DNA from: Caldifarciminota bacterium
GTDB lineage: Bacteria > Hydrothermota > Tepidihabitantia > Tepidihabitantales > CAIPLT01
Assembly (NCBI GenBank): GCA_903865935.1
Contig: CAIPLT010000076.1
Span: forward strand, 1 to 47,801
Length of the DNA: 47,801 bases
Direction: 5' to 3'
Position numbers and translations under genes: made by a program
The notes under the pieces: model-generated
Seen by the model: only the letters and a program-made list of their open reading frames with translations
Database searches by the model: none
What the model was told of the DNA's origin: nothing
Shown: positions 1-7,189 of the stretch, piece by piece
How the letters are laid out: every line of letters starts with the position of its first letter
Position numbering within the stretch: position 1 is the first letter of the stretch

Positions 1-339
1 AGCGATCCATCCCTGTTTATTGAAATGGGCGATACTGCCGCAAGAGAGATGGAAAAACTCATACAGATAATCGGACAGGCTGTGCATCCCGTTATTAAGG
101 ATACGCTTAAAGTCGCAGATCAGTTTTTCTTTGTTCCAGACTGTATTACCGTTATAGGAGATAGTACATTTTATAACGGGTACGAATTCGTTCATTAGCA
201 TAAGTCGATCTGAAGATTCATCGCTGGATAGTTTTGAATGAATATTGGCTTGATTAAAGTAATTCATGGCGCGTTTTATTTCTTGCCTTGTGCCGTGTAG
301 GGTGATTTTGGTATTGGGAACTTCAAGTCGTTCTGACAT
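1..339 (-). CDS. Unknown accessory protein, 3' end cut by window edge
   Basis: An open frame runs from an ATG at 339 down to the window edge without a stop (113 residues seen). A good Shine-Dalgarno (AAGGAG) sits 7 nt before the ATG, and the gene starts 9 nt after the stop of the DUF6876-like gene, so the two are probably cotranscribed. The protein is hydrophilic, begins MSERLEVPNTKITLHGTRQE and shows no domain I recognise. A shorter plus-strand frame over the same bases (1-198) lacks a visible start. Gene order suggests it belongs to the same accessory cassette as its two upstream neighbours. Function unknown. Confidence 0.6.
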   Translation of the reverse strand, partial: MSERLEVPNTKITLHGTRQEIKRAMNYFNQANIHSKLSSDESSDRLMLMNEFVPVIKCTISYNGNTVWNKEKLICDFKRILNNGMHSLSDYLYEFFHLSCGSIAHFNKQGWIA

Positions 340-348
340 GGCTGCTCC

Positions 349-729
349 TTAATGTTCTGAGGGGAGTAGTAGTACCCGCTCACGACCACTGCCCTCGACC
401 CATAACCTGAATACACCAACTGGGAAGTCGGTATAAGCTATTTGTTGTGTTACGACTGGCGTCAATCCAGTATCTTCCTGCATTTGTAATGTGGCGGTTT
501 GGTCTTGTTTAACGGTTAAGGACCAGACCTGGAAATCACTTTTGGCCACTTTGGGTTTGATTTGCCAGGATGCGATTGCGTCAATCAGCCAGAAAGCGCC
601 AACTGACTCAGCTAAGGTTTTTACACCATCAGTGTAGGCTAATAAGTTTGTCCAGTGGCGATACCAGTTGATTGTGCCGACAAAACCAGCGAGTTTTTGA
701 TTTAATTCAGTTATAGTTATTTTTTGCAT
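349..729 (-). CDS. DUF6876-like protein (126 aa)
   Basis: The protein resembles DUF6876, a family of unknown function that I associate mainly with plasmids and mobile regions. What is seen is the central motif GTINWYRHW, then LLAYTDGVKTLAESVGAFWLIDAIAS (residues about 17-55) and a C-terminal half rich in beta-like alternation ending FRLWVEGSGRERVLLLPSEH. A Shine-Dalgarno-like AGGAGC lies before the ATG at 729. It is the middle gene of a three-gene minus-strand set with gaps of 9 and 14 nt. Full length for the family is about 110-130 residues as I recall, so it looks intact. Function is not known; only the family call is made, from memory of the motif and not from a search. Confidence 0.65.
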   Translation of the reverse strand: MQKITITELNQKLAGFVGTINWYRHWTNLLAYTDGVKTLAESVGAFWLIDAIASWQIKPKVAKSDFQVWSLTVKQDQTATLQMQEDTGLTPVVTQQIAYTDFPVGVFRLWVEGSGRERVLLLPSEH

Positions 730-743
730 AATTTAGCTCCTTT

Positions 744-926
744 CTATCTTTTACCTTTCTTGGGTTTGTTATTAAAAAGCTCTTTCTCAATTTTCCTGGT
801 GTAGGCAATCCAGAGATAGTAGAGTCCGGCTTTGATGCCTTCCAGGACGATATCGGCAAAGTCGAAGAGATAATGTGGGTTAAAGAGTTTGGTTAGGGAT
901 TGTTTTTTGTTTGGTTGTTTGTACAT
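744..926 (-). CDS. Small unknown protein (60 aa)
   Basis: A 60-residue basic protein with ATG at 926 preceded by a strong ribosome binding site (AGGAGGTG, spacing 5). The middle, about residues 19-45, is aromatic and moderately hydrophobic (FADIVLEGIKAGLYYLWIAY) and may be a membrane-associated helix; the C-terminus is Lys/Arg-rich. It is the first gene of the minus-strand accessory set and lies just downstream of a 26-bp palindrome (950-975) that could be its operator. I recognise no family. The excellent ribosome binding site is the main reason to believe it is translated. Confidence 0.55.
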   Translation of the reverse strand: MYKQPNKKQSLTKLFNPHYLFDFADIVLEGIKAGLYYLWIAYTRKIEKELFNNKPKKGKR

Positions 927-949
927 AAAAACACCTCCTGATATGAAAA

Positions 950-975
950 AATAGCTATTACCGGTAATAGCTATT
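950..975. repeat. Perfect 26-bp palindrome, possible operator
   Basis: The half-site AATAGCTATTACC is followed directly by its exact reverse complement, centred between 962 and 963. It lies 24 bp upstream of the start of the 60-aa minus-strand gene and 14 bp from the left edge of the IS110 element. A perfect spacer-free dyad of this length fits a dimeric regulator site for the accessory operon. As RNA it would fold tightly, but no T-run follows, so a terminator is less likely. Confidence 0.55.
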
Positions 976-992
976 AAAGAAGAATATCCTTG

Positions 993-998
993 TATATT
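993..998 (+). promoter_or_regulatory. Left-end half (-10) of circle-junction promoter
   Basis: TATATT lies 3 nt inside the CT core of the left end. Joined to the right end in a circle it sits 17 bp downstream of TTGACA (2263-2268). In the integrated state the -35 position holds GCTATT (970-975), which is a poor match, so the promoter should be weak or silent until excision. Confidence 0.55.
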
Positions 999-1043
999 GT
1001 ATTAATATATTATTATGTTAAAATGTGAATTAAAAATAAAAGA

Positions 1044-1217
1044 GTTCTTCAATAGTTGTTGTGAAGAACCTGGGCGGGAAAGACCGGGAATATCCTATGG
1101 CTTACAGCCTGTAACGAAGATAGGTCCCCGCCTCTCAAACTGAAAATGTTGGACGGAATCTTAGGCAGAAAGCCTGAATTGACAAGGAAAACATCAGTTG
1201 AGGAAGGCGGAACCCGC
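1044..1217 (+). ncRNA. IS110 bridge RNA (target- and donor-binding loops)
   Basis: The segment folds as expected for an IS110 bridge RNA. It has a 5' hairpin (GTTCTTC 1044-1050 with GAAGAAC 1063-1069). A target loop is closed by GGCGGG (1073-1078) with CCCGCC (1127-1132) and GACC (1082-1085) with GGTC (1123-1126). A donor loop is closed by CTCAA/TTGAG (1134-1138, 1198-1202), CTG/CAG and ATGTT/AACAT, with an inner AGGC/GCCT hairpin, and a small GCGG/CCGC hairpin ends at 1217. Guides: GAATATCCT (1088-1096) equals the left target flank 982-990; ACGGAATCTT (1153-1162) equals the right end 2275-2284; ACAAG (1182-1186) is the complement of the left-end CTTGT (989-993). The position upstream of the recombinase is typical of the IS110 group, as opposed to IS1111. 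Exact 5' and 3' ends are not determined. Confidence 0.85.
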
Positions 1218-1243
1218 TTGTATGAAACAAAGGAGAAATAAAT

Positions 1244-2266
1244 ATGCAGACTAAGACTTTATTTGTTGGCATTGATGTATCAAAATTAACTTTGGATATC
1301 GCGATTACTCTTGATGGCAAAACAATAGAAGCAAATCTAAAAACACCCAATAACCAAGCCGGCTTCAAAGCTCTTACGTCATGGATGAAGAGACATGCCC
1401 GGTTACAAGAATGCGATGAAATTCACTGCTGTATTGAGTCAACCGGCATCTATAGTGACGCGATTGTTGATTATCTGCAAGAACTGGGTGGACTTAAAGT
1501 AAGTTTCATTAATCCGGTTCAAGCTAAAGCTTATGGTCGGACTGTATTATTAAGGACTAAGACGGATAAGGTTGATGCTGGTCTATTGGCAAGATATGTA
1601 GCAGCGGTAAAGCCAGCAGTTACACTTCCAATACCTATGGAAATTAAAGAGCTGAGAAGCTTGATTCGCCATCTTGACTATCTGATAACACGGCGTGCTC
1701 AGGAGAAGGGTCATTTAGAGTCGACGACCGATAAAGTAGTAATCAACTCAGTAAAAGATACACTCAAACACTATGATAAGCAAATTAAGAAGTTAGAAAA
1801 ACTAATCAAGGGCTATTTAGATAAGCGGCCAGACTTAAAGGAGAAAGTGGAGTTATTAAAGACGATTCCTGGGATTGGTGAGACAACCGCGCGCATCCTT
1901 TTATGTGAGCTTCATGTCGAGAATAACGACGAAAAGATTACCGCTAAGGTACAGATTGCTCATGCTGGGCTTGCGCCGGCACAGAAACAATCCGGGCAAA
2001 GCGTAAGAGGTAAATCAATGATATGCAGAACTGGCAATGCAAGATTAAGGAGGTGTTTATATTTTCCGGCGATTGTTGCGTCTAAATTTAATCCAGTAAT
2101 TACAGGGTTTTATCAGAGGCTTATAAAGCGAGGCAAACATAAGAAAGTGGCGATTGTGGCAGCGATGAGAAAACTTCTATCGATAGCAATTGGTGTGTTA
2201 AACAATAAAGTGGCCTTTGATCCCGAATGGGTGGTTAAAACTGTTAAACAAGTCAAATGCGCTTGA
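1244..2266 (+). CDS. IS110-family transposase/recombinase
   Basis: This 340-aa protein is the RNA-guided recombinase of the IS110 family. The N-terminal RuvC-like DEDD domain shows D11 in GIDVSK, E65 in IESTG, and D108 and D111 in KTDKVDA. A helical, probably coiled-coil segment spans about 135-200. The C-terminal Tnp domain contains the helix-hairpin-helix-like TIPGIGETTA (207-216) and the conserved AGLAPAQKQSG stretch with candidate catalytic Ser250, followed by RTGNARLRR (262-270). The length is normal for the family and no frameshift is seen. A ribosome binding site AAGGAG precedes the ATG, and the bridge RNA ends about 26 nt upstream. All catalytic positions are present, so the copy may be active. 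Confidence 0.93.
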   Translation: MQTKTLFVGIDVSKLTLDIAITLDGKTIEANLKTPNNQAGFKALTSWMKRHARLQECDEIHCCIESTGIYSDAIVDYLQELGGLKVSFINPVQAKAYGRTVLLRTKTDKVDAGLLARYVAAVKPAVTLPIPMEIKELRSLIRHLDYLITRRAQEKGHLESTTDKVVINSVKDTLKHYDKQIKKLEKLIKGYLDKRPDLKEKVELLKTIPGIGETTARILLCELHVENNDEKITAKVQIAHAGLAPAQKQSGQSVRGKSMICRTGNARLRRCLYFPAIVASKFNPVITGFYQRLIKRGKHKKVAIVAAMRKLLSIAIGVLNNKVAFDPEWVVKTVKQVKCA

Positions 2267-2268
2267 CA
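2263..2268 (+). promoter_or_regulatory. Right-end half (-35) of circle-junction promoter
   Basis: TTGACA overlaps the recombinase stop codon and points out of the element. When right and left ends are joined at the shared CT core, TATATT follows after exactly 17 bp, giving a near-consensus promoter reading into the bridge RNA and recombinase. Confidence 0.55.
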
Positions 2269-2283
2269 TTCAACACGGAATCT

Positions 2284-2559
2284 TCAATATATTTATACCA
2301 TGTTTTTGGATACAAAATGACCAAAACCATTAAATGTGAAGGTGAACAACTAATTTAAGTGGATCGCTACAAAATCGATGTGTAAATAATCACGGATGGA
2401 AGACTTCATAGCAAACATATATTTAACCACAGAGAAAACACAGAAAAAGACTTTCTAACCACGAAAACACAAAAAGGAGATTTAATTTTTTGGTAGAATC
2501 GTCGACTAAAAATCCTGTAATTCTATCAAAATCTGTTCACTTTAATCTAAACTTTTATC
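2284..2559. other. Intergenic region between IS element and gcvT
   Basis: No gene is supported here. The first part is the right flank of the IS target site. Around 2425-2480 two related A/C-rich stretches occur (AACCACAGAGAAAACACAG and AACCACGAAAACACAAAAA), which resemble the degenerate 'ACCACAGAG-ACACAG' intergenic repeats found in many bacterial genomes. No glycine riboswitch motif was recognised upstream of gcvT. Confidence 0.4.
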
Positions 2560-2587
2560 TTGACGTAGTAAAAGTTATAAGTATTAT
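2560..2587 (+). promoter_or_regulatory. Promoter of gcv operon, apparently leaderless
   Basis: TTGACG (2560-2565), a 16-bp spacer, and TATTAT (2582-2587). Only 5 nt separate the -10 box from the gcvT ATG at 2593, so transcription should begin at or next to the start codon. No Shine-Dalgarno is present, in agreement with a leaderless mRNA. Confidence 0.6.
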
Positions 2588-2592
2588 AAGTA

Positions 2593-3687
2593 ATGGCAAA
2601 ACAGACACCGTTTTATTCAAAACACTTAGAGCATAATGGCAGAATGGTTGAATTTGCTAACCATTTTCTACCTGTACAATTCAAAGGTATAATTCCAGAG
2701 CATCAAAGAGTTAGATCAACGGTTGGTGTATTCGATGTCTCGCATATGGGTCGGGTTGAAATCCGCGGTAAGGATGCAATGATGTTTACTGATTATATTA
2801 CAACAAACGATGTTTTAAGTCTGGCTGAGTTTCAAGTACAGTATTCTACATTCTGCGTACCAGATGGCGGTATTGTTGATGACTTATTAGTTTATCGTAT
2901 GCCAGATTACATTTTATTGGTCATCAATGGTGCTCGTCATGAAGAAGATATGAAATGGATTATGCAAAATAAGAGGGGAGATGTCCAAATAGTCGACCGG
3001 ACATCGGAGATTGCGCAGCTCGCAATCCAGGGACCCAAAACCGAAAATGTTTTACAAAAGATATGTAACATTGATTTAAGCAAAATCGGTTTTTACTGGA
3101 CTGCAGAAGCTAAAATCGCTGGTATTGATATGCTCATTTCCCGAACCGGTTATACTGGTGAAGATGGATTTGAACTTTATATCGAAAATAAATATGCGGA
3201 TAAAATCTGGGATGCGGTATTCGCTGCTGGTAAGGAGTATGACATCGAACCGATCGGTCTCGGCGCACGCGATACCTTGCGTTTGGAGATGAAATACTGT
3301 TTATATGGTAATGACATCACGCTAAAAACTAATCCGTTGGAAGCGAGACTGGGGTTTGTTGTCAAATTAGACAAACAAAATAATTTTATTGGGCAAGATG
3401 CTCTGAAAAAAGTTAAGGCTGATGGTTTGAAAAGAAAACTTATTGGATTTGAGATGATGGATAATTCAATCCCACGACACGATTATGACATTATTTGTGA
3501 TGGTAACAAATCTGGTAAAGTAACAAGCGGAACGATTGGTCCTTCGGTTCATAAAGGTATTGGGATGGCTTATGTGCCGACTGAGTTTGCCGCAACCGGA
3601 ACTGAAATAGAAATAGATATCAGAAACAAACCAGCAAAAGCAAAAATAGTAAAAACACCATTTTATCAATTTGGAACGAGAAAATAA
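2593..3687 (+). CDS. gcvT: Glycine cleavage system T protein (aminomethyltransferase)
   Basis: GcvT transfers the methylene group from aminomethyl-lipoyl GcvH to tetrahydrofolate, releasing ammonia. The 364-aa length is normal. Family signatures are the N-terminal FDVSHMGRVEIRG, the RTGYTGEDGFELYI folate-site region (about 184-197) and GLGARDTLRLEMKYCLYGND (about 222-241), with the C-terminal beta-barrel domain ending ATGTEIEIDIRNKPAKAKIVKTPF. It is the first gene of the gcvT-H-PA-PB operon, 13 nt before gcvH. The start has no ribosome binding site, but a promoter ends 5 nt upstream, so it is probably translated from a leaderless message. The fourth component, lipoamide dehydrogenase, is not in the window. 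Confidence 0.95.
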   Translation: MAKQTPFYSKHLEHNGRMVEFANHFLPVQFKGIIPEHQRVRSTVGVFDVSHMGRVEIRGKDAMMFTDYITTNDVLSLAEFQVQYSTFCVPDGGIVDDLLVYRMPDYILLVINGARHEEDMKWIMQNKRGDVQIVDRTSEIAQLAIQGPKTENVLQKICNIDLSKIGFYWTAEAKIAGIDMLISRTGYTGEDGFELYIENKYADKIWDAVFAAGKEYDIEPIGLGARDTLRLEMKYCLYGNDITLKTNPLEARLGFVVKLDKQNNFIGQDALKKVKADGLKRKLIGFEMMDNSIPRHDYDIICDGNKSGKVTSGTIGPSVHKGIGMAYVPTEFAATGTEIEIDIRNKPAKAKIVKTPFYQFGTRK

Positions 3688-3700
3688 GAAGGAGTAAATA

Positions 3701-4093
3701 ATGGCAGATACTTTAATACCAAAAGAGTTAAAATATACAAGCACCCACGAATGGTTAAAAATAGAAGGAGATACTGCGGTTATGGGTATTACTGATTTTG
3801 CACAAAAGGAATTATCCGATATTGTATATCTTGATTTACCCGAACCAGGTAAAATATTAAATCAGGGTGATGTGTTAGGAACAATCGAAGCAGTAAAAGC
3901 AGTTTCCGATTTCTATACCCCAATATCCGGCACGATTATTGAAACAAATCAAGAGCTTAAAACCGCACCAGATTTAGTGAATAAAGAACCATATGGTAAA
4001 GGTTGGATGGTTAAAATAAAAGTCACTAATAATAGTGAGGTAACAAATTTACTAAATGCAGAAGCATACGAAAAAATAACCGTTGCACATTAA
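3701..4093 (+). CDS. gcvH: Glycine cleavage system H protein
   Basis: GcvH is the lipoyl carrier that shuttles the aminomethyl group between the P, T and L proteins. The 130-aa protein has the typical STHEWLKIEGDTAVMGITDFAQKELSDIVYLDLP N-terminus, and the lipoylated lysine is K66 in GTIEAVKAVSDFYTPISG. A proper ribosome binding site (AAGGAGT) precedes the ATG, unlike gcvT, as expected for an internal operon gene. It lies 13 nt after gcvT and 7 nt before gcvPA. No lipoate attachment genes are seen in the window. Family assignment is secure. Confidence 0.96.
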   Translation: MADTLIPKELKYTSTHEWLKIEGDTAVMGITDFAQKELSDIVYLDLPEPGKILNQGDVLGTIEAVKAVSDFYTPISGTIIETNQELKTAPDLVNKEPYGKGWMVKIKVTNNSEVTNLLNAEAYEKITVAH

Positions 4094-4100
4094 TTAGAGA

Positions 4101-5447
4101 ATGTTTACACCCCATACACCTGAAGATAAGAAACAGATGCTGGATAGGATTGGGGTTAAATCTTTTGACGAGCTGATTTCAGTCATTCCGGACAAATTAA
4201 GATTTAAAGGTAAATTAGATTTACCAGAGCCAATGTCAGAATTGGAAATAATCAAGCATTGTTCGGAAATAGCCGCTAAAAACTCAAATCAAAATAACTT
4301 TGTTTCGTTTTTGGGTGGCGGTGCTTACGACCATTATATTCCAGCGGTTATAAATCATATACTCTTGCGCTCGGAGTTTTATACCGCATACACGCCATAT
4401 CAAGCTGAGGTTTCTCAGGGGACGCTGCAGGTGATTTATGAATACCAGTCATTAATTTGCGAATTATTCGGCATGGACGTTTCGAATGCTGGTATGTATG
4501 ACGGCGGTTCGGCATTTGCCGAAGCCTGCCACATGGCAAGAAGCATTACCAAGAAAAATAAAATTCTGATTGCGGATACGATTCATCCGTATTATAAAAA
4601 AGTCATAGAAACATACACGCACGGTCTTAATATTCCGATAATCAACTGCGGTTGCGAACAAGGTAATTCGGGCAGGGTAGATGTTTCACATTTTGCCAAG
4701 ATGATTGACAACGATACGGCAGCAGTTTTAATCCAGTCTCCGAACTTCTTCGGAATATTAGAGTCGGTCAGAGAATTGGCAGAAATCGCTCACAAGAATG
4801 GCGCCTTATTTATTGTTTGCACTGACCCGATTTCTTTGGGATTATTAAATCCACCCGGTAATTATGGAGCGGACATTGCAGTTGGTGAAGGACAAACATT
4901 AGGAATTCCTTCTTCGAATGGCGGACCGTTTTTGGGTGTCCTTGCCTGTCGAAAAGATTACGTAAGAATGCTGCCCGGAAGACTAGTCGGTAAAACAAAT
5001 GATGTTGAAGGTAAAACTGGTTATGTACTTGTTTTGCAGACCAGAGAACAGCATATCAGACGGGACAAAGCAACATCAAATATCTGCACTAATGAGGCGC
5101 TGTGTGCTTTGGCGGCAACCGTATATTTATCAATTATGGGCAAGCAGGGAATTAAAGAAGTTGCAAGTCAATCCTATGCAAAAAGTCATTATTTAGCACA
5201 AGAGATTTCTAAAATAAACGGATTTAGTCTGGAATTTAAGCATCCGTTCTTTAAAGAATTCGTGGTTCGGACTAAACTCGAACCTGATTATATAATTTCA
5301 GAACTGATAAAAGAAAATATATTTGGCGGTATTAATTTGGAACAGTTCAATAGAAAATGGAAAAACCTAATGCTTATATGTGCGACGGAAAAAAGGACCA
5401 AACCGGAAATTGATAAGTATATAAGTTTATTGAAAGAATTGAAATGA
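4101..5447 (+). CDS. gcvPA: Glycine dehydrogenase (decarboxylating) subunit 1
   Basis: This is the N-terminal subunit of the two-subunit P-protein, which decarboxylates glycine and loads the aminomethyl group on GcvH. At 448 aa it has the usual subunit length. The N-terminus [26 protein letters not shown] and the blocks [34 protein letters not shown] and [12 protein letters not shown] are characteristic. It lacks the PLP lysine, which is in the partner subunit. The stop overlaps the start of gcvPB by 4 nt (ATGA), which implies translational coupling and equimolar synthesis. The split form is common in Firmicutes, Thermotoga and many candidate phyla. Confidence 0.95.
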   Translation: MFTPHTPEDKKQMLDRIGVKSFDELISVIPDKLRFKGKLDLPEPMSELEIIKHCSEIAAKNSNQNNFVSFLGGGAYDHYIPAVINHILLRSEFYTAYTPYQAEVSQGTLQVIYEYQSLICELFGMDVSNAGMYDGGSAFAEACHMARSITKKNKILIADTIHPYYKKVIETYTHGLNIPIINCGCEQGNSGRVDVSHFAKMIDNDTAAVLIQSPNFFGILESVRELAEIAHKNGALFIVCTDPISLGLLNPPGNYGADIAVGEGQTLGIPSSNGGPFLGVLACRKDYVRMLPGRLVGKTNDVEGKTGYVLVLQTREQHIRRDKATSNICTNEALCALAATVYLSIMGKQGIKEVASQSYAKSHYLAQEISKINGFSLEFKHPFFKEFVVRTKLEPDYIISELIKENIFGGINLEQFNRKWKNLMLICATEKRTKPEIDKYISLLKELK

Positions 5448-6889
5448 TAAATCTTGAACCTTTAATTTTTAACTATTCCAAGTTTGATCGAAAGGGATAC
5501 AGTTTACCTAAATCAGATGTCGGTATTGATAAAACTGATATTCCAAACACTGAATTAAGACCGGATAATGATTTACCAGAAGTGTCGGAAATAGATGTGG
5601 TAAGACATTTTATCCATCTTTCAACATTGAATCATCATGTTGACAAGGGATTTTATCCGCTTGGTTCCTGCACGATGAAATATAATCCAAAAGTCAATGA
5701 AGATATGTGTCGACTCGATGGATTTGCAATGGTGCATCCTTTGCAACCGGTTGAGACGATGCAGGGCGCACTGCAAATGATGTATGAATTAGAGAAACAT
5801 TTGTGTTCGATTTCAGGCATGGAAGCAGTTTCGTTGCAACCGGCAGCCGGTGCGCACGGTGAACTTACCAGCATTATGATTGTTCGTAAATATTTTGAAG
5901 AGCGAGGAGAGGCGAGAAAAAAAGTACTGATTCCGGACTCAGCACATGGAACAAACCCGGCGTCAGTCACTTTATCTGGTTATACGGCAGTAGAAATTAA
6001 ATCCAATCCAGCTGGGTTAGTCGATTTAGTAAATTTAGACAAAGCACTGGACAACGAAGTTGCCTGTCTAATGCTGACTGTTCCCAATACTTTGGGATTA
6101 TATGAAAAAGAGATTGAAAAAATTGCTGAGCTGGTTCATAAAAAAGGTGCTTTGTTATATATGGACGGCGCGAACTTTAATGCTTATCTCGGATTTCACC
6201 GACCGGGCGATGCTGGATTCGATTTAGTTCATTTTAATTTGCATAAGACTTTCTCAACCCCGCATGGCGGCGGCGGACCGGGAGCAGGTCCAATTGGTGT
6301 AACAAAGAATTTAGCCAAGTATTTACCAGTTCCAATAATAGAGAAAAATGGTGATAAATATGAACTCAATTTTGACCGACCAAATACAATTGGTAAGGTT
6401 GTGGGATTTTATGGAAATTTCGGAGTAATAGTTCGTGCTTACGTATATATTCGGATGCTAGGAGCAGTGGGTTTAAAAGAAGTATCCGAATGTGCAGTGA
6501 TTAATGCGAATTATATTAAGAAAGCACTTGAAATTTATTATGAATTGCCGTATAAAGATATATGTATGCATGAGTGTGTATTTTCCAGTGACAATCTGAA
6601 ACAATATGGCGTGAAAACCTTGGACGTCGCCAAACGTTTGTTAGATTTCGGAGTTCATGCACCGACAATTTATTTTCCATTGATTGTGCACGAAGCGTTG
6701 ATGATAGAACCAACTGAGACTGAATCAAAAGAGTCGATAGATAAATTTATCGAAGCAATGATACAGATCGCAAAAGAGGCAAAAGAGAATCCACAGATAC
6801 TGAAAGACGCACCTAAAACAACACCGGTGAGACGGCTTGATGAAGTTAAGGCATCAAGGGAATTGAATATTAAATACACCAAGGTATAA
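5444..6889 (+). CDS. gcvPB: Glycine dehydrogenase (decarboxylating) subunit 2
   Basis: This is the PLP-bearing subunit of the P-protein (481 aa). The cofactor lysine is K268 in [17 protein letters not shown], and the glycine-rich loop follows directly. Other family blocks are [17 protein letters not shown] (71-87), [13 protein letters not shown] (131-143) and [10 protein letters not shown] (165-174). It forms an alpha2-beta2 enzyme with GcvPA and works with GcvH and GcvT. The ORF is complete, and a small gene of unknown function follows after 6 nt in the same direction, so the operon probably continues into the GlmL/MutL-like gene. Confidence 0.95.
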   Translation: MINLEPLIFNYSKFDRKGYSLPKSDVGIDKTDIPNTELRPDNDLPEVSEIDVVRHFIHLSTLNHHVDKGFYPLGSCTMKYNPKVNEDMCRLDGFAMVHPLQPVETMQGALQMMYELEKHLCSISGMEAVSLQPAAGAHGELTSIMIVRKYFEERGEARKKVLIPDSAHGTNPASVTLSGYTAVEIKSNPAGLVDLVNLDKALDNEVACLMLTVPNTLGLYEKEIEKIAELVHKKGALLYMDGANFNAYLGFHRPGDAGFDLVHFNLHKTFSTPHGGGGPGAGPIGVTKNLAKYLPVPIIEKNGDKYELNFDRPNTIGKVVGFYGNFGVIVRAYVYIRMLGAVGLKEVSECAVINANYIKKALEIYYELPYKDICMHECVFSSDNLKQYGVKTLDVAKRLLDFGVHAPTIYFPLIVHEALMIEPTETESKESIDKFIEAMIQIAKEAKENPQILKDAPKTTPVRRLDEVKASRELNIKYTKV

Positions 6890-6895
6890 TTTATA

Positions 6896-7189
6896 ATGCT
6901 GGAAATTACTGAAGCGCGAAGAGACGAAATTATTCGTAAGCTTGCCGAAAAGGTAGTCGATATGAAGTTGACACCGGTTGCAATCGTAATGCTCGAATCG
7001 TCAAAGCCGATATCGTATGTCGGTTCGCAGTTAATGGTGTTTTTTCAACCAATTTACAGTGCAGTTTTTCCAGCAACACCGTACAATGAGATTGCAACGC
7101 TATTGGAAGACCGTTCCAACATTGAACGGCTGATTACGGAGATTGAAAAAATAGAGGAAGAGAGAAGAGTATGCAAAAAGAAGCAATAA
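6896..7189 (+). CDS. Small conserved-looking unknown protein (97 aa)
   Basis: A 97-aa protein starting 6 nt after gcvPB and overlapping the GlmL/MutL-like gene by 19 nt, so it is an operon member with coupled translation. It has a helical N-terminus (ARRDEIIRKLAEKVVDMKL), a hydrophobic central part (TPVAIVMLESSKPISYVGSQLMVFFQPIYSAVFP, about 26-60) and a charged, likely coiled-coil C-terminus (ERLITEIEKIEEERR). The central block may bind membrane or form a subunit interface; no metal or nucleotide motif is visible. I cannot name the family. Its position between the P-protein and a mutase-type chaperone-like ATPase is the main clue to function. Confidence 0.75.
   Translation: MLEITEARRDEIIRKLAEKVVDMKLTPVAIVMLESSKPISYVGSQLMVFFQPIYSAVFPATPYNEIATLLEDRSNIERLITEIEKIEEERRVCKKKQ

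Larger units (their letters stand above)
989..2283 (+). mobile_element. IS110-family insertion sequence, ends set by CT core
   Basis: The element carries a DEDD-type recombinase and an upstream bridge RNA, with no terminal inverted repeats, as in the IS110 group. Boundaries come from the guides of the bridge RNA: the left end reads CT-TGTATATT from 989 and the right end reads ACGGAAT-CT ending at 2283, so CT is the duplicated core (989-990 and 2282-2283). The inferred empty site is GAATATC-CT-TCAATAT. The element is about 1.3 kb, normal for the family, and its recombinase frame is intact. It lies between a minus-strand accessory operon and the gcv operon. Confidence 0.8.

Noticed and set aside
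1..198. Plus-strand open frame of 65 codons at the left edge
   Set aside because: It has no visible start, and the minus-strand frame over the same bases is longer, has a strong ribosome binding site and continues an operon.
1135..1368. Minus-strand ORF of 77 codons
   Set aside because: It overlaps the bridge RNA and the recombinase start antisense, with no ribosome binding site; treated as a shadow.
2284..2592. Possible glycine riboswitch upstream of gcvT
   Set aside because: The conserved glycine riboswitch blocks could not be found, and the promoter places the start of transcription at the gcvT ATG, leaving no leader.
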